This document shows positions 42,924 through 51,117 of a stretch of DNA of 64,000 nt, one piece after another. Each line of letters opens with the position of its first letter. Position 1 is the first letter of the stretch. The notes beneath the pieces were generated by a model. It did no database searches and was not told the origin of the DNA. It was given only the letters and a program-made list of their open reading frames with translations. The stretch covers positions 80,036 through 144,035 of the forward strand of contig JAZRZP010000034.1 in assembly GCA_045601425.1 (NCBI GenBank). The letters are read 5' to 3'. The DNA is from UBA1219 sp045601425. GTDB taxonomy: Bacteria; Bacteroidota; Bacteroidia; Bacteroidales; P3. The position numbers and the translations under genes are program-made.

Positions 42924-43470
42924 TAGTAAAAATAACGAGTCTTAATCCTTGTTTTAGTGGAAGTAGGTTTGTGAGTTCTATTGCAAAACCACATAGTCCA
43001 TCATGACTTATAAAACATTTAGCATTAGAATAATCATCGTGTAAATCCACAAGTTCACTATTGGGTAAATATTTTCTATTTATTTCAAAAATATCATGAA
43101 ATAATTTAGGATTTACTTCTCCGATATGAAATACGGTATTTTCTTTACCTGTCAAATCAGTCCTGAAATGAAACCCTGTGCCGCTGTTTCGGGTGAGAAG
43201 TCTCTCATATATTCTTCCCAAGTTTCGTCGCTCAAGGTCTCCAAACTTTTCACCATATCTGTCTTTATGGTATTCTTTGATTTGGGCGTCAGTAAGGATA
43301 TTACTTTCTTCTTGTATTCTTCTAAAGTCATTTGTTGATTCATATTGTTTTCCATCGTATTTATATTTAAATTGTTTAAAACTATTAGTTATTTTATAAG
43401 GTCTTTCCCAATCTCCAAACCATCTTTTAAATCGTTCAGTTCTAACAAGTAACCAATTAGCGGGATGTAT
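42913..43470 (-). pseudogene. Polyvalent-protein fragment, copy 2 (FKRWFGDW part, truncated)
   Basis: A minus-strand frame open from about 43470 to TGA/TAA at 42913 has no usable start codon. It reads HPANWLLVRTERFKRWFGDW, the typical linker motif of phage polyvalent proteins, then SFKQFKYKYDGKQYESTNDF, LLTRNSGTGFHFRTDL, VNPKLFHDIFEINRKYL and GLCGFAIE, where it is cut by the 38-bp repeat. By eye roughly two thirds of the residues match copy 1 where both exist. It begins directly after the stop codon of the nuclease gene at 43473, so the beginning of the protein is lost. It is a decaying remnant. Confidence 0.68.
42939..42976. repeat. 38-bp direct repeat A, CRISPR-repeat-like
   Basis: Identical to 42359-42396 and in the same orientation. 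On the minus strand it directly follows the codons for GLCGFAIE of polyvalent copy 2, so copy 2 is cut at this point. The same frame then reads LTNLLPLKQGLR from the repeat. Confidence 0.85.
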
Positions 43471-43472
43471 GC

Positions 43473-44270
43473 TTATATGCCCCAGACATGCCAGTTGATG
43501 CGAGATTCGGCCTTGGCTTGAATTTCTTCGGGAAGATTGTGGAACAGGTCGCGGCTTATTACGCTTTCAAGAGAGTCGACGGTAACGGCAGATTGCTTGA
43601 GATTCTGTTTATCTCCGGAGTTTGTCATTATGAAAGCAATGGCGTGGTATTCGCCTTTTTTCTCAACAAGGAAAGCTTTGAAAAAAGAATCGGGTATCTG
43701 TACCTGATTGCCGCCGATGGTTCCGTGTTCGTGCTTGTCGAAAATGGGGCCGGTAACGATGTATACTCTGCCCAGATTCTTTGCAAGGCGGCGTCCCATT
43801 TTCTCGGTTTTTTCCCATGCTCCTGCGTTGAACGCATGATTTTGGGGACACATGTTCGAGAGGTAGAAACATTCGTCCATGGCCTGACGGCTCCATTTCA
43901 TGTCGGCGGCGGGGGCGAGGTGTCCGCGGTCCCAGCCTGAACCTCTGTAATCCGAAAGTTCTGCCTGATTTCCGCTTATGTCGGGATCCTGACAGAAATT
44001 GTCGTCGCGGGGAAACTCCCCGTTGGCCTCGCTTTCGGTGAGTTCGTAGGCTACCCAGTTCGGACAAAGGGTGTGGTGGTTGTACGAAACGGTGTATCCG
44101 ATGTGTTCTACGACATGTTCGTTTTCGGAAAAGTAGGGGTATTCCAGCTTGTTGTCTTCAACTTTGGCGATTCCGAAGTCTAATATTTTCGGAGTGATTG
44201 TCATTCCGTCGCAGGCAAGCAAGACAATTGCAGTGACAATCGGAAAAATGAATAAATGTCTGATTTTCAT
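43473..44270 (-). CDS. DNA/RNA non-specific endonuclease, probable lipoprotein
   Basis: The 265-aa protein belongs to the NUC1 / Serratia nuclease family: GSGWDRGHLAPAADMKWS contains the DRGH motif with the general-base histidine, followed by FYLSNMCPQNHAFNAGAWEK, where the Asn ligands of the Mg ion lie. The N-terminus (MKIRHLFIFPIVTAIVLLAC) looks like a lipoprotein signal with Cys20, so the enzyme should be anchored outside the cytoplasm and degrade nucleic acid there. It lies 23 bases after the last gene of the polyketide operon with no terminator between them, so it may be transcribed with it, though no biosynthetic role is expected. Confidence 0.9.
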   Translation of the reverse strand: MKIRHLFIFPIVTAIVLLACDGMTITPKILDFGIAKVEDNKLEYPYFSENEHVVEHIGYTVSYNHHTLCPNWVAYELTESEANGEFPRDDNFCQDPDISGNQAELSDYRGSGWDRGHLAPAADMKWSRQAMDECFYLSNMCPQNHAFNAGAWEKTEKMGRRLAKNLGRVYIVTGPIFDKHEHGTIGGNQVQIPDSFFKAFLVEKKGEYHAIAFIMTNSGDKQNLKQSAVTVDSLESVISRDLFHNLPEEIQAKAESRINWHVWGI

Positions 44271-44293
44271 GGTGTTTTTGCTTTGTTACAGGT

Positions 44294-44857
44294 TTATTGT
44301 TTTTCAATTATGTACATCTTTACGTTGCAGGTGTCGTGTTCGTAGTTTATCCAACCGCAGAGCAGGTGGTCGATACAGGGGTCGTTGTCCATGCTGTTTT
44401 CGGCAAGCAGGAGCAGCTCGTCTTTGTCGAAATTCGGTGCAATGAAGGTCGACGTTTCCCCCATGATTTTGTTCCTTATGGCAATTTCGCCGGTCACTAT
44501 GTTGGCCAGAGTGTATACGAAAACGGCCGGACTTGGGTAGTATTCGTCCAAATTGTCGATGGTGGTCTGATAGCGGCGGTCGGTATCGAGCGAAGAACAT
44601 GAATTCTGGCATATAATGCCCCAGTTCTTTTTGGGTGCTTCAGGGTCAAGTCCGAGGTCGTTGAACAGAATTTCTGCCGCCAAAGTGCCGAATTTGCAGA
44701 GATTGTCCATCTTGAAGAATTTCGGATACTGCATTCCGATTGTCTTGTAAATTCTTGAAGACCAGACAGATTCGGGCATTTCGGGAATGTCAGTCTCCTT
44801 CCCGTTGAGCAGTACTCTGTCGTTGTCTATTTCGCAGTACGAAGTTATTTTAATCAT
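44294..44857 (-). CDS. Truncated ketosynthase-like protein, probable chain-length factor
   Basis: The 187-aa protein covers only the N-terminal half of a ketosynthase fold: NWGIICQNSCSSLDTDRRYQ at about residues 79-98 and YYPSPAVFVYTLANIVTGEIAI at about 106-127 resemble the dimer-interface part. It lacks the usual nucleophile context (ACxSG) and the two catalytic histidines. In aryl polyene systems ApeC, a catalytically dead ketosynthase-like subunit, pairs with the ApeO ketosynthase; the position right after an active ketosynthase (12-base gap) suggests the same arrangement here. The identification with ApeC is inferred from size and context. Confidence 0.7.
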   Translation of the reverse strand: MIKITSYCEIDNDRVLLNGKETDIPEMPESVWSSRIYKTIGMQYPKFFKMDNLCKFGTLAAEILFNDLGLDPEAPKKNWGIICQNSCSSLDTDRRYQTTIDNLDEYYPSPAVFVYTLANIVTGEIAIRNKIMGETSTFIAPNFDKDELLLLAENSMDNDPCIDHLLCGWINYEHDTCNVKMYIIEKQ

Positions 44858-44869
44858 GTTGGCAGTGTT

Positions 44870-46039
44870 TTAGTTGAGACCGAAGACTATGGCGGCATTG
44901 CTTCCGCCAAAACCCGATATGAGTTTCATGAACATTCCGTTTTCTGAATTTTGCATACTGGTGCAGACATTTATCTTGTTCACCACTCCGAAATTCTCGT
45001 GTCCGAAAGTCGGCACCACCGTGTGTGCTTGCAGGGCTTTGGAAGAAATTATCGTTTCCAGAACGCCGGCGGCTCCGAGTGTGTGTCCGAAATATCCCTT
45101 CAGGCTGTTTACGGGAATGTGTCCGAGTCCCGAGCGGGAGATTCCGAACGATTCCATATCGTCGTTGTAAGGGGTGGCGGTGCCGTGTGCGTTAATGAAT
45201 GCAAGCTCGTTGCGGTCAATGTCGGATATGGCTTTTTCGATTGCGTTGTGGAGACCTTCGCCGGTACGCGACGGACCGGAGATGTGGTTGGCGTCATTGC
45301 AGTTGCCTCCGCTGCGGAATATTATGCTGTTTGCCGGAAAGATGTTCTCTTCGCTGGCCGAAAAGACGGCAGTGGCAGCACCTTCGCCGAGGTTCAGACC
45401 GGTGCGGTTTTTGTCGAACGGCTTGCAGCGGCTGGCCGAAAGGGCCTTGAATGACTGGAATCCCGATATTACAAAGCGTGAGAGCATTTCGGCTCCGATG
45501 ATGACAGCATGGTCGAATCTTCCGCTTTTCAGAAAACTGAATGCGGTCAGCTGGGCGGCGACTCCGGAAATGCAGGCATTGCTTGCCACCAATGGTCTGT
45601 TGGGGTTACCGAAATAGTTTGCGATGAGTTCGGCCGAACTCCACAGATAGGCACGTTCGGGACTGTATCCGTCGGAGTCTTGCAGCAGTTCCACGTTGCC
45701 TTTGGTAGTGGACAGGACGAAAAGAACGTTGCCTTTTGCGGCATCTATGTGTGCTTGGTTTATGGCAATCTGGGCAGAAATGATGGCAATCTTTTCAAAA
45801 CGGGTGTACCGTATGTTTTTCGGATTGCGGCATGTCCGGTCAAAGGTTTCGTCAATCCATTCCCTGTCGAACAGGGAACCGAAGAATGGTTCGGGCAGGC
45901 CGAAGGCATCTTCGTGAAGTTTTGCAACCGACTGTCCGTTGAGTATTTTTCGGTAGTTCTCATCCGAACCGAGTGCCAGTGGCGAAACTATGCAGTCGGC
46001 AATTTTTCCGATTATTCTATTCCGTTCAGTATTTTCCAT
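44870..46039 (-). CDS. Beta-ketoacyl-ACP synthase (aryl polyene/flexirubin type)
   Basis: The 389-aa protein is a condensing enzyme with the full catalytic set: Cys156 in VASNACISGVA, His285 in NAHGTATPYND and His319 in GYFGHTLGAAG, plus the C-terminal SGFGGSNAAIVF. It would extend an acyl chain with malonyl-ACP. The N-terminus is less conserved than in FabF. Its start overlaps the thioesterase gene by 28 bases, so the two are translationally linked. With the next gene it probably forms a heterodimer that makes the polyene chain. Confidence 0.87.
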   Translation of the reverse strand: MENTERNRIIGKIADCIVSPLALGSDENYRKILNGQSVAKLHEDAFGLPEPFFGSLFDREWIDETFDRTCRNPKNIRYTRFEKIAIISAQIAINQAHIDAAKGNVLFVLSTTKGNVELLQDSDGYSPERAYLWSSAELIANYFGNPNRPLVASNACISGVAAQLTAFSFLKSGRFDHAVIIGAEMLSRFVISGFQSFKALSASRCKPFDKNRTGLNLGEGAATAVFSASEENIFPANSIIFRSGGNCNDANHISGPSRTGEGLHNAIEKAISDIDRNELAFINAHGTATPYNDDMESFGISRSGLGHIPVNSLKGYFGHTLGAAGVLETIISSKALQAHTVVPTFGHENFGVVNKINVCTSMQNSENGMFMKLISGFGGSNAAIVFGLN

Positions 46040-46440
46040 TGTCTAAAAAAATCTGGAGCAGACCACATGAGGTTGTAATTCTTGTCAAGGAAAACTTGGG
46101 TCGTTTCGGCCGTAAGCGCCAGAAGTCCGGTGCTTAGATTGTAAATTTTGTAGTCGAAGATGATTTTTGCCGATTCCGTATGGCGGTATGTAATTACTAT
46201 TTTCGCCCTGTCCTTGTATTTCAGCGGGGTTTTGTAGTGAAGTTGCATGTCCACGAGTGGAGCATAGAAGCCGTTGTCGTACATGTACAGGTATTCGAGG
46301 TTGAATTTCTTGCCGAAGGCCTCGCGGGCGTCTTCAAGGTAAAGCACGTACGATCCGTGCCATACGATGTTCATCGAATCCACTTCACTGAAGCGTATTT
46401 CAATCTCCTTTTCGGCTTGAAGAATTTTCTCTTCTGTCAT
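46012..46440 (-). CDS. 4-hydroxybenzoyl-CoA thioesterase-like (hotdog) protein
   Basis: The 142-aa protein has the YbgC/4HBT signature EIRFSEVDSMNIVWHGSY, with the catalytic Asp replaced in context by the conserved SEVDSMNIV, then LEDAREAFGKKF and the beta sheet of a hotdog fold. It may release or edit acyl chains from the ACP, as ApeK-like proteins are thought to do. A TTG at 46467 opens a longer frame that would overlap the dehydratase gene; ATG 46440, 13 bases after that gene, is more likely. Confidence 0.82.
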   Translation of the reverse strand: MTEEKILQAEKEIEIRFSEVDSMNIVWHGSYVLYLEDAREAFGKKFNLEYLYMYDNGFYAPLVDMQLHYKTPLKYKDRAKIVITYRHTESAKIIFDYKIYNLSTGLLALTAETTQVFLDKNYNLMWSAPDFFRQWKILNGIE

Positions 46441-46453
46441 AAAGCGTTTGTTT

Positions 46454-46876
46454 TCAGTGTTTTTCAATTAGTGCAACTTTCATTTCGCAGAATGCTATTA
46501 CTTCATTGTTGCACGATGTCTCGAGTTTCAGCACCGACATGTCGTTGAAGTCGCAGATGGCTTCCACGACTTTTGTGGAGAGTTTTTCTCCAACGTCCGG
46601 CAGACGCAGGATTTCGCAGTTTTTCACGGCACCGATGACTCCGATTCGCACATCTTCGTGCTTGTAGTGCACTGCCATGTATCCGATGCGTGAGGCACAG
46701 GTCTGTGCCATGTTCTCTACGAGTCCACCTTCGGTAAAACGGCCGTTTTGTACGAAAATATTGTCCGGCTTTATTTCGAACGAAGTTTCGCAGAAGTCCG
46801 GAGTGCATTCTATAATGTCGTCTACCATCACGAATGGAGGACGTTGCGGAATGTAGTCTAAAATATTGACGTTCAT
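46454..46876 (-). CDS. 3-hydroxyacyl-ACP dehydratase-like (FabZ/ApeP type)
   Basis: The 140-aa hotdog protein starts NILDYIPQRPPFVMVDDI, a pattern seen in FabZ and in the ApeP/ApeI dehydratases, and has FTEGGLVENMAQTCASRIGYM, where FabZ has its catalytic Glu on the central helix. It should remove water from the 3-hydroxyacyl intermediate to give the conjugated double bonds of a polyene. It lies 4 bases after the methyltransferase gene. Confidence 0.84.
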   Translation of the reverse strand: MNVNILDYIPQRPPFVMVDDIIECTPDFCETSFEIKPDNIFVQNGRFTEGGLVENMAQTCASRIGYMAVHYKHEDVRIGVIGAVKNCEILRLPDVGEKLSTKVVEAICDFNDMSVLKLETSCNNEVIAFCEMKVALIEKH

Positions 46877-46880
46877 CAGA

Positions 46881-47969
46881 TTATCTTTTTTTTCGGCAGA
46901 CCATCAGACTGTGACCCATTCCGAGTCCGTCGTGAATGGTTTCCACTTCAAGTCCTGCAGTTTCCACGCAACGCTGCATGTCGTGAGAATAATACATTTT
47001 GCTGTTTCCGTTTGCCATAGCCGTAAAATACAGGCTTATCTGTGCAAGGCAATAGGAGGCGGTCTCGAAACGCTGTCTGTCCCAGAAGGTTTCCATGATG
47101 TAAAGCCGTGTGCCGTCATTCATCGAAGCTGAGGCTCGCGACAGGATGCTTATGATTTCTTTTTCGGAGAAGCAGTCGAGGAACTGGCTCATCCAAATGG
47201 CATCGAAGGGTTTCGGAAAAGGTACGGCAGGGTCGAGGAGGTTCACTCCGTGTCCGTGGATTCGGTCGGTACCGTCCTTGCCGGCGGTGGCTTTGCGCAT
47301 GAGTTCGAGCTGTTGCGGCAAATCCATTATGGTGACATTCACCTTGTCGCTGTAATTTACGCATTTCATGGCGAAACGGCCGGTGTTTCCCCCTACATCG
47401 AGCAGGGTGGATGTGTTGTTGCTGAAAACTATTTCCAGTGCCTGTTCGAAAGAACAGTCAGAATAGTAATGGTCGAATCCGAACCAGCTTTTCTGCACCT
47501 GTTCGGGAAGTTGAGAAAGTCCTTCATAGATTGTGGGCCATGTGCCGAAAACTTTCAAACCTTCTGGTTTCCCGTTGATTATGGATTCTTCAAGGTTAAA
47601 AAGTCCGAGGTAATTCACATCGTGGTTGAAATCCATGTTCACACGTGCCATATTGTCGTGAATGAGGAACCAGCCCGCTTTTGCAAGGAAAAATCTGCCG
47701 TCTTTGAGCAGAATGGTGCCGATGGTGAGTGAAGATTCAACGAGACACTGCACGCCGTATCTGCTGATGTTTGCCTTTTCCGCAATTTCATCGAGAGTCA
47801 GGCCTTCCGTGTGGTCGTCGAGCATTTGGAAAATTCCGAATTTCACCATTAGTCTGGATACCTGAAAAACGACAGGTCCGAAGGCTATTTCCTGTGCCAG
47901 ACGCTGTGCGGCAATTGCCCTGAAGCGTTCTTTTGAGTAGATTTCTTTTTGTGGACTTTCTAATTCCAT
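46881..47969 (-). CDS. AdoMet-dependent O-methyltransferase (Methyltransf_2 type)
   Basis: The 362-aa protein has a winged-helix dimerisation domain (about residues 20-105; KFGIFQMLDDHTEGLTLDEI) and a Rossmann domain with the AdoMet loop TLLDVGGNTGRFAMK (about 189-203), then VTIMDLPQQLELM and FDAIWMSQFLDCFSE. This is the plan of plant and bacterial O-methyltransferases acting on phenols. In this operon a natural substrate is the hydroxyl on the aryl head group, but that is inference. It lies 27 bases after the acyltransferase gene. Confidence 0.86.
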   Translation of the reverse strand: MELESPQKEIYSKERFRAIAAQRLAQEIAFGPVVFQVSRLMVKFGIFQMLDDHTEGLTLDEIAEKANISRYGVQCLVESSLTIGTILLKDGRFFLAKAGWFLIHDNMARVNMDFNHDVNYLGLFNLEESIINGKPEGLKVFGTWPTIYEGLSQLPEQVQKSWFGFDHYYSDCSFEQALEIVFSNNTSTLLDVGGNTGRFAMKCVNYSDKVNVTIMDLPQQLELMRKATAGKDGTDRIHGHGVNLLDPAVPFPKPFDAIWMSQFLDCFSEKEIISILSRASASMNDGTRLYIMETFWDRQRFETASYCLAQISLYFTAMANGNSKMYYSHDMQRCVETAGLEVETIHDGLGMGHSLMVCRKKR

Positions 47970-47996
47970 AACTGTTTGTATTTTACTGATTAAGGG

Positions 47997-48890
47997 TTAG
48001 TTTTCTTTCCAAAATTTGTAATAGTTGAACCATTGTGCAGGGTATTTGTGCAGAACGGTTTCAAGGCAGGAAACATATTCCGTGGCCAGTTTCAGGGCTT
48101 TTTCGCCGTTGTTGCCGTATTTTTCGCCGGCATTGAGGTTGAAAATGTGTGCTCTGTAGCGGGTTCCGCGTTCTTTCATCACGAAAATGGCCAGCACCGG
48201 CACATCGAGCTGCACGGCCATCTTGAACATGCCCATGGGGAAAAATGCGTCCCTGTCCAAAAACGGTATTCTGAAGCTTTTTGCAGAGCCGAACGAACGG
48301 TCTCCCAGTATGCTTATTATCTCCCCGTTTTCCAGAGCGTTTTTTATGGCAAAAAGGTGCGACATGTCTTCTGAAACGGGAATCAGGTTTATGTTTGCCT
48401 CTTCGGATGAATTGTTGCGGTGTTTTTTCAGTTGCTGCGATTCTCCGCCGAAAATGATGCCGTTAACCTTTTTCCTGTCCTGTTTCAGACAGTGTCCCAC
48501 CAGCTCGAAATTCCCTATATGGGCACTGGCAAGGATCATGCCATCCGGCTTTGCGAGCATCTCGTTGAACAGTTCAATGTTTTCGACTTCCACGTTGAAC
48601 TGAGATACGTTGTTGGCCATCATGGCGAACTTGTCGAGTACGACTTTCCCGAAAATGAGATTGTTGCAGAATGTGCCACGAATGGCCCGGCATTTGCTCC
48701 AGCCATGATTTTCGCGAAAATAACGCATGGTCTCCCTGCGTGCTTTCCTGCCGAAAATGGTGTAAAACGGAGTTACGATGTACAATACCGGATAAAACAC
48801 CCTCACGGGTATTCTTTTCAGTGCGGCAAAAAGGAAATACTGTCCGAACCTGCCACCGCCGGTCTTGCCCTGCCACTGCTTGTCTGCCAC
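47997..48890 (-). CDS. LpxL/HtrB-like lipid acyltransferase
   Basis: The 297-aa protein matches the LpxL/lysophospholipid acyltransferase family: LASAHIGNFELVGH supplies the HX4E catalytic pair, and GDRSFGSAKSFRIPFLDRDAFFP and APVLAIFV-type segments follow (here DVPVLAIFVMKE). Members in aryl polyene and flexirubin clusters are thought to attach the product to a lipid. It starts with GTG, which overlaps the ACP stop by one base (TAGTG at 48888-48892), so translation is coupled to the ACP gene. Confidence 0.84.
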   Translation of the reverse strand: MADKQWQGKTGGGRFGQYFLFAALKRIPVRVFYPVLYIVTPFYTIFGRKARRETMRYFRENHGWSKCRAIRGTFCNNLIFGKVVLDKFAMMANNVSQFNVEVENIELFNEMLAKPDGMILASAHIGNFELVGHCLKQDRKKVNGIIFGGESQQLKKHRNNSSEEANINLIPVSEDMSHLFAIKNALENGEIISILGDRSFGSAKSFRIPFLDRDAFFPMGMFKMAVQLDVPVLAIFVMKERGTRYRAHIFNLNAGEKYGNNGEKALKLATEYVSCLETVLHKYPAQWFNYYKFWKEN

Positions 48891-49135
48891 TATTTTTCCA
48901 ATTTTGATTCTATGTAATCGTAAAACTGGCTCAAAGTACGCACCTCTTTCATTTCCTCGGGTTTTATCTTGAAGCCGAAATGGCGTTCCACTATTACCAC
49001 GATGTCAACAAAGTCGAGACTGTCGATGCCGAGATCTTCTATCAGCCGGGCATCGTCTTTCAGTGAATCTTTATCAATTTCAATTTCTTCTACCAGAAAG
49101 TCATTTACGGTTTTTACAATTTCTTCTCTTGTCAT
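48890..49135 (-). CDS. Acyl carrier protein
   Basis: The 81-aa protein is a typical acidic ACP with LIEDLGIDSLDFVDIV; Ser39 in DSLD is the site for the phosphopantetheine arm. It carries growing chains for this operon rather than general fatty acid synthesis, since it is embedded between the ketosynthase and acyltransferase genes. It lies 20 bases after the ketosynthase gene. Confidence 0.93.
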   Translation of the reverse strand: MTREEIVKTVNDFLVEEIEIDKDSLKDDARLIEDLGIDSLDFVDIVVIVERHFGFKIKPEEMKEVRTLSQFYDYIESKLEK

Positions 49136-49155
49136 CTTTCTTATTGTGTTTTTTA

Positions 49156-50376
49156 TTATTTGATTTTTTTCACTACAAGGGCGCTGTTGGTTCCTCCGAA
49201 ACCGAAAGAGTTCGAAAGGTAGGCGCTGATGTTTTTTTCAAAAGTTTTGCTTGCAATATTAAGGTTTTGCGAATATTCGTCAGGATTTTCGAAATTTATG
49301 TTCGGAGCCACGAACGATTTCTGCATCATGAGAGTCGAGTACACGATTTCGCTTGCACCTGCCATCCAGCATTCGTGTCCTGTCATTGATTTCGTTGAGC
49401 TTATGGGAGTTTTCAGTTCACCGAAAAGCCTGTCGAGAGCCATGGCTTCGAAGGCATCTCCCTGAGGAGTGGAGGTGGCGTGGGCGTTCACGTAGTCAAT
49501 GTCGCTGGCTGCCAAGCCGGAATCCTTTAAGGCTCTTTTCATGGCTGTCATGCAACCGATGTCGCTTGGTTGCGATATGTTGGATCCGTTGGACGAAAAC
49601 CCGTAGCCGGCAACTTCTGCAATTATGTTGGCACCGCGTTTTACGGCGTGTTCATATTCTTCGAGTATTACCGTCGCAGCCCCACCGCTCGGCACCAGAC
49701 CGTCTCTGCTTCTGTCGAACGGGCGTGAAGCCTTGGTGGGGTCGTTGGTACGCATGGAAAAGGTGCTTATGCCGTCGAAGCTTCCCATTGAGAGATAATT
49801 GGTTTCCTGTGCTCCGCCGCAAATCACCATGTCCTGCAATCCCTGCCGTATGAACATGAGTCCCAGACCTATTGCGTGCGAACCGCTGGCACAGGCGGCA
49901 CTTATGGTCATGTTCACTCCACGGAGTTTGAATATTGTGGAAAGGTTCATGGTTACAGTTGAGTTCATCGACTGGAATATTCCCCCCGAGCCAATGAGTG
50001 TGGTGTCTTTCTTTTCCATGGCAATGGTGTGCGATTCGATGACTGGTTTTGCCGAAGAATCGTTACCGTAAAATATGCCCACTTCGTTCTGGGTAAGGTA
50101 ATCCATATCTATACCGGCATTGCGCAGGGCTTCGGCTGTTGCCATATAGGCATATTCGCCTTGTTCGGGAAGGCACACGCGCGAACGGCGGTCGAGGAGT
50201 TTCTTTAGTTCGGGATGTTCCACGATGCCGGTAAGCGGGGAGCGGTAGCCGTATTCGCGGCGGCGTTCCTCTATGCCTATTCCCGATTTGCCTTCGTAGA
50301 GCGACTTGGCAACATCGTCGAGGTTTTTGCCCAGACACGACCATATTCCCATTCCTGTAATGACGACTCTTTTCAT
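49156..50376 (-). CDS. Beta-ketoacyl-ACP synthase (FabF/ApeR-like)
   Basis: The 406-aa protein has all catalytic residues: Cys162 in SAACASGSHAIG, His299 in NAHATSTPQGD and His334 in SMTGHECWMAGAS, with SFGFGGTNSALVV at the end. It is the second condensing enzyme of the operon and may handle initiation or the first elongation on the aryl starter, as ApeR is thought to do. The start overlaps the fabG-type gene (ATGA, 50373-50376). Confidence 0.9.
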   Translation of the reverse strand: MKRVVITGMGIWSCLGKNLDDVAKSLYEGKSGIGIEERRREYGYRSPLTGIVEHPELKKLLDRRSRVCLPEQGEYAYMATAEALRNAGIDMDYLTQNEVGIFYGNDSSAKPVIESHTIAMEKKDTTLIGSGGIFQSMNSTVTMNLSTIFKLRGVNMTISAACASGSHAIGLGLMFIRQGLQDMVICGGAQETNYLSMGSFDGISTFSMRTNDPTKASRPFDRSRDGLVPSGGAATVILEEYEHAVKRGANIIAEVAGYGFSSNGSNISQPSDIGCMTAMKRALKDSGLAASDIDYVNAHATSTPQGDAFEAMALDRLFGELKTPISSTKSMTGHECWMAGASEIVYSTLMMQKSFVAPNINFENPDEYSQNLNIASKTFEKNISAYLSNSFGFGGTNSALVVKKIK

Positions 50377-51101
50377 GTGTAAAGTCCTCCGTTTATTGAA
50401 ATTACGTTACCTGTTATGTACGATGCTTTTTCGGAAGCGAGGAAAGCCACTGCGTCGGCGACTTCTTCAGGGGTGCCGAAACGTTTCATCGGTACAAGTT
50501 TTACAAGTTCTTCCTGCGGGAGTTCTGCCGTCATGTCGGTGGCGATGAATCCCGGAGCCACTGCGTTTACGGTGATTTTTCTCGAAGCCACTTCTTGGGC
50601 AAGGGCCTTGGTTGCGGCTATGAGTCCGCCTTTTGCGGCAGAATAGTTTGTCTGGCCTGCCAGACCTTTTATGCCCGAGAGTGAAGCCATGTTCACTATT
50701 CTTCCCCAGCGTTTGGTAAGCATGTGTTTCAGCACGCGTCGCGTTACGAAGAAGAATGAATCGAGGTTCGTATGGAGGACGTTATTCCACTGTTCGTCTT
50801 GCATGAACACCATCACGGTGTCCTGACGTATGCCCGCGTTGTTCACCAGAATGGCTATGTAATCGTCTGGGTGTGAATCCTGCCATTTTTCAATGGCATT
50901 GTCAACGGCTTCCTTGTCGGCAACGTCGAACGGAAGCAGTTCTGCTGTTACTCCTTCGTTCTCGACAAGCTGTTTGGTTTCAAGGGCGGCATTTGCGTTG
51001 CTGAGATAGTTTATGATGACTGGGTAGCCTTCTTTTGCAAGGGCTTGGCATACTGCGCGTCCTATGCCTCGCGACCCGCCGGTTACTAGTGCGTATTTCA
51101 T
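50373..51101 (-). CDS. 3-oxoacyl-ACP reductase (FabG-like SDR)
   Basis: The 242-aa short-chain dehydrogenase has the NADP loop TGGSRGIGRAV (residues 7-17), NNAG, the catalytic Ser and the YSAAK motif (TNYSAAKGGLIAATKAL), and ends with the FabG-like ASYITGNVISINGGLYT. It would reduce the 3-keto group after each condensation. The gene lies 16 bases after the ammonia-lyase gene and overlaps the next one. Confidence 0.92.
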   Translation of the reverse strand: MKYALVTGGSRGIGRAVCQALAKEGYPVIINYLSNANAALETKQLVENEGVTAELLPFDVADKEAVDNAIEKWQDSHPDDYIAILVNNAGIRQDTVMVFMQDEQWNNVLHTNLDSFFFVTRRVLKHMLTKRWGRIVNMASLSGIKGLAGQTNYSAAKGGLIAATKALAQEVASRKITVNAVAPGFIATDMTAELPQEELVKLVPMKRFGTPEEVADAVAFLASEKASYITGNVISINGGLYT

Positions 51102-51117
51102 AATTGTTTTTTATTTT

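Larger units (their letters stand above)
41544..43470. mobile_element. Mobile-element debris with ring nuclease between mltG and the nuclease gene
   Basis: This 1.9-kb AT-rich block sits cleanly between the mltG terminator and the stop codon of the nuclease gene. It holds two partial polyvalent-protein copies, two 38-bp direct repeats and one intact small gene. No integrase or transposase is seen in it, so its mode of entry is unknown. Confidence 0.6.

Noticed and set aside
42359..42976. CRISPR array
   Set aside because: Only two repeats, 542 bases apart with a gene between; there are no spacers of regular length and no cas genes.
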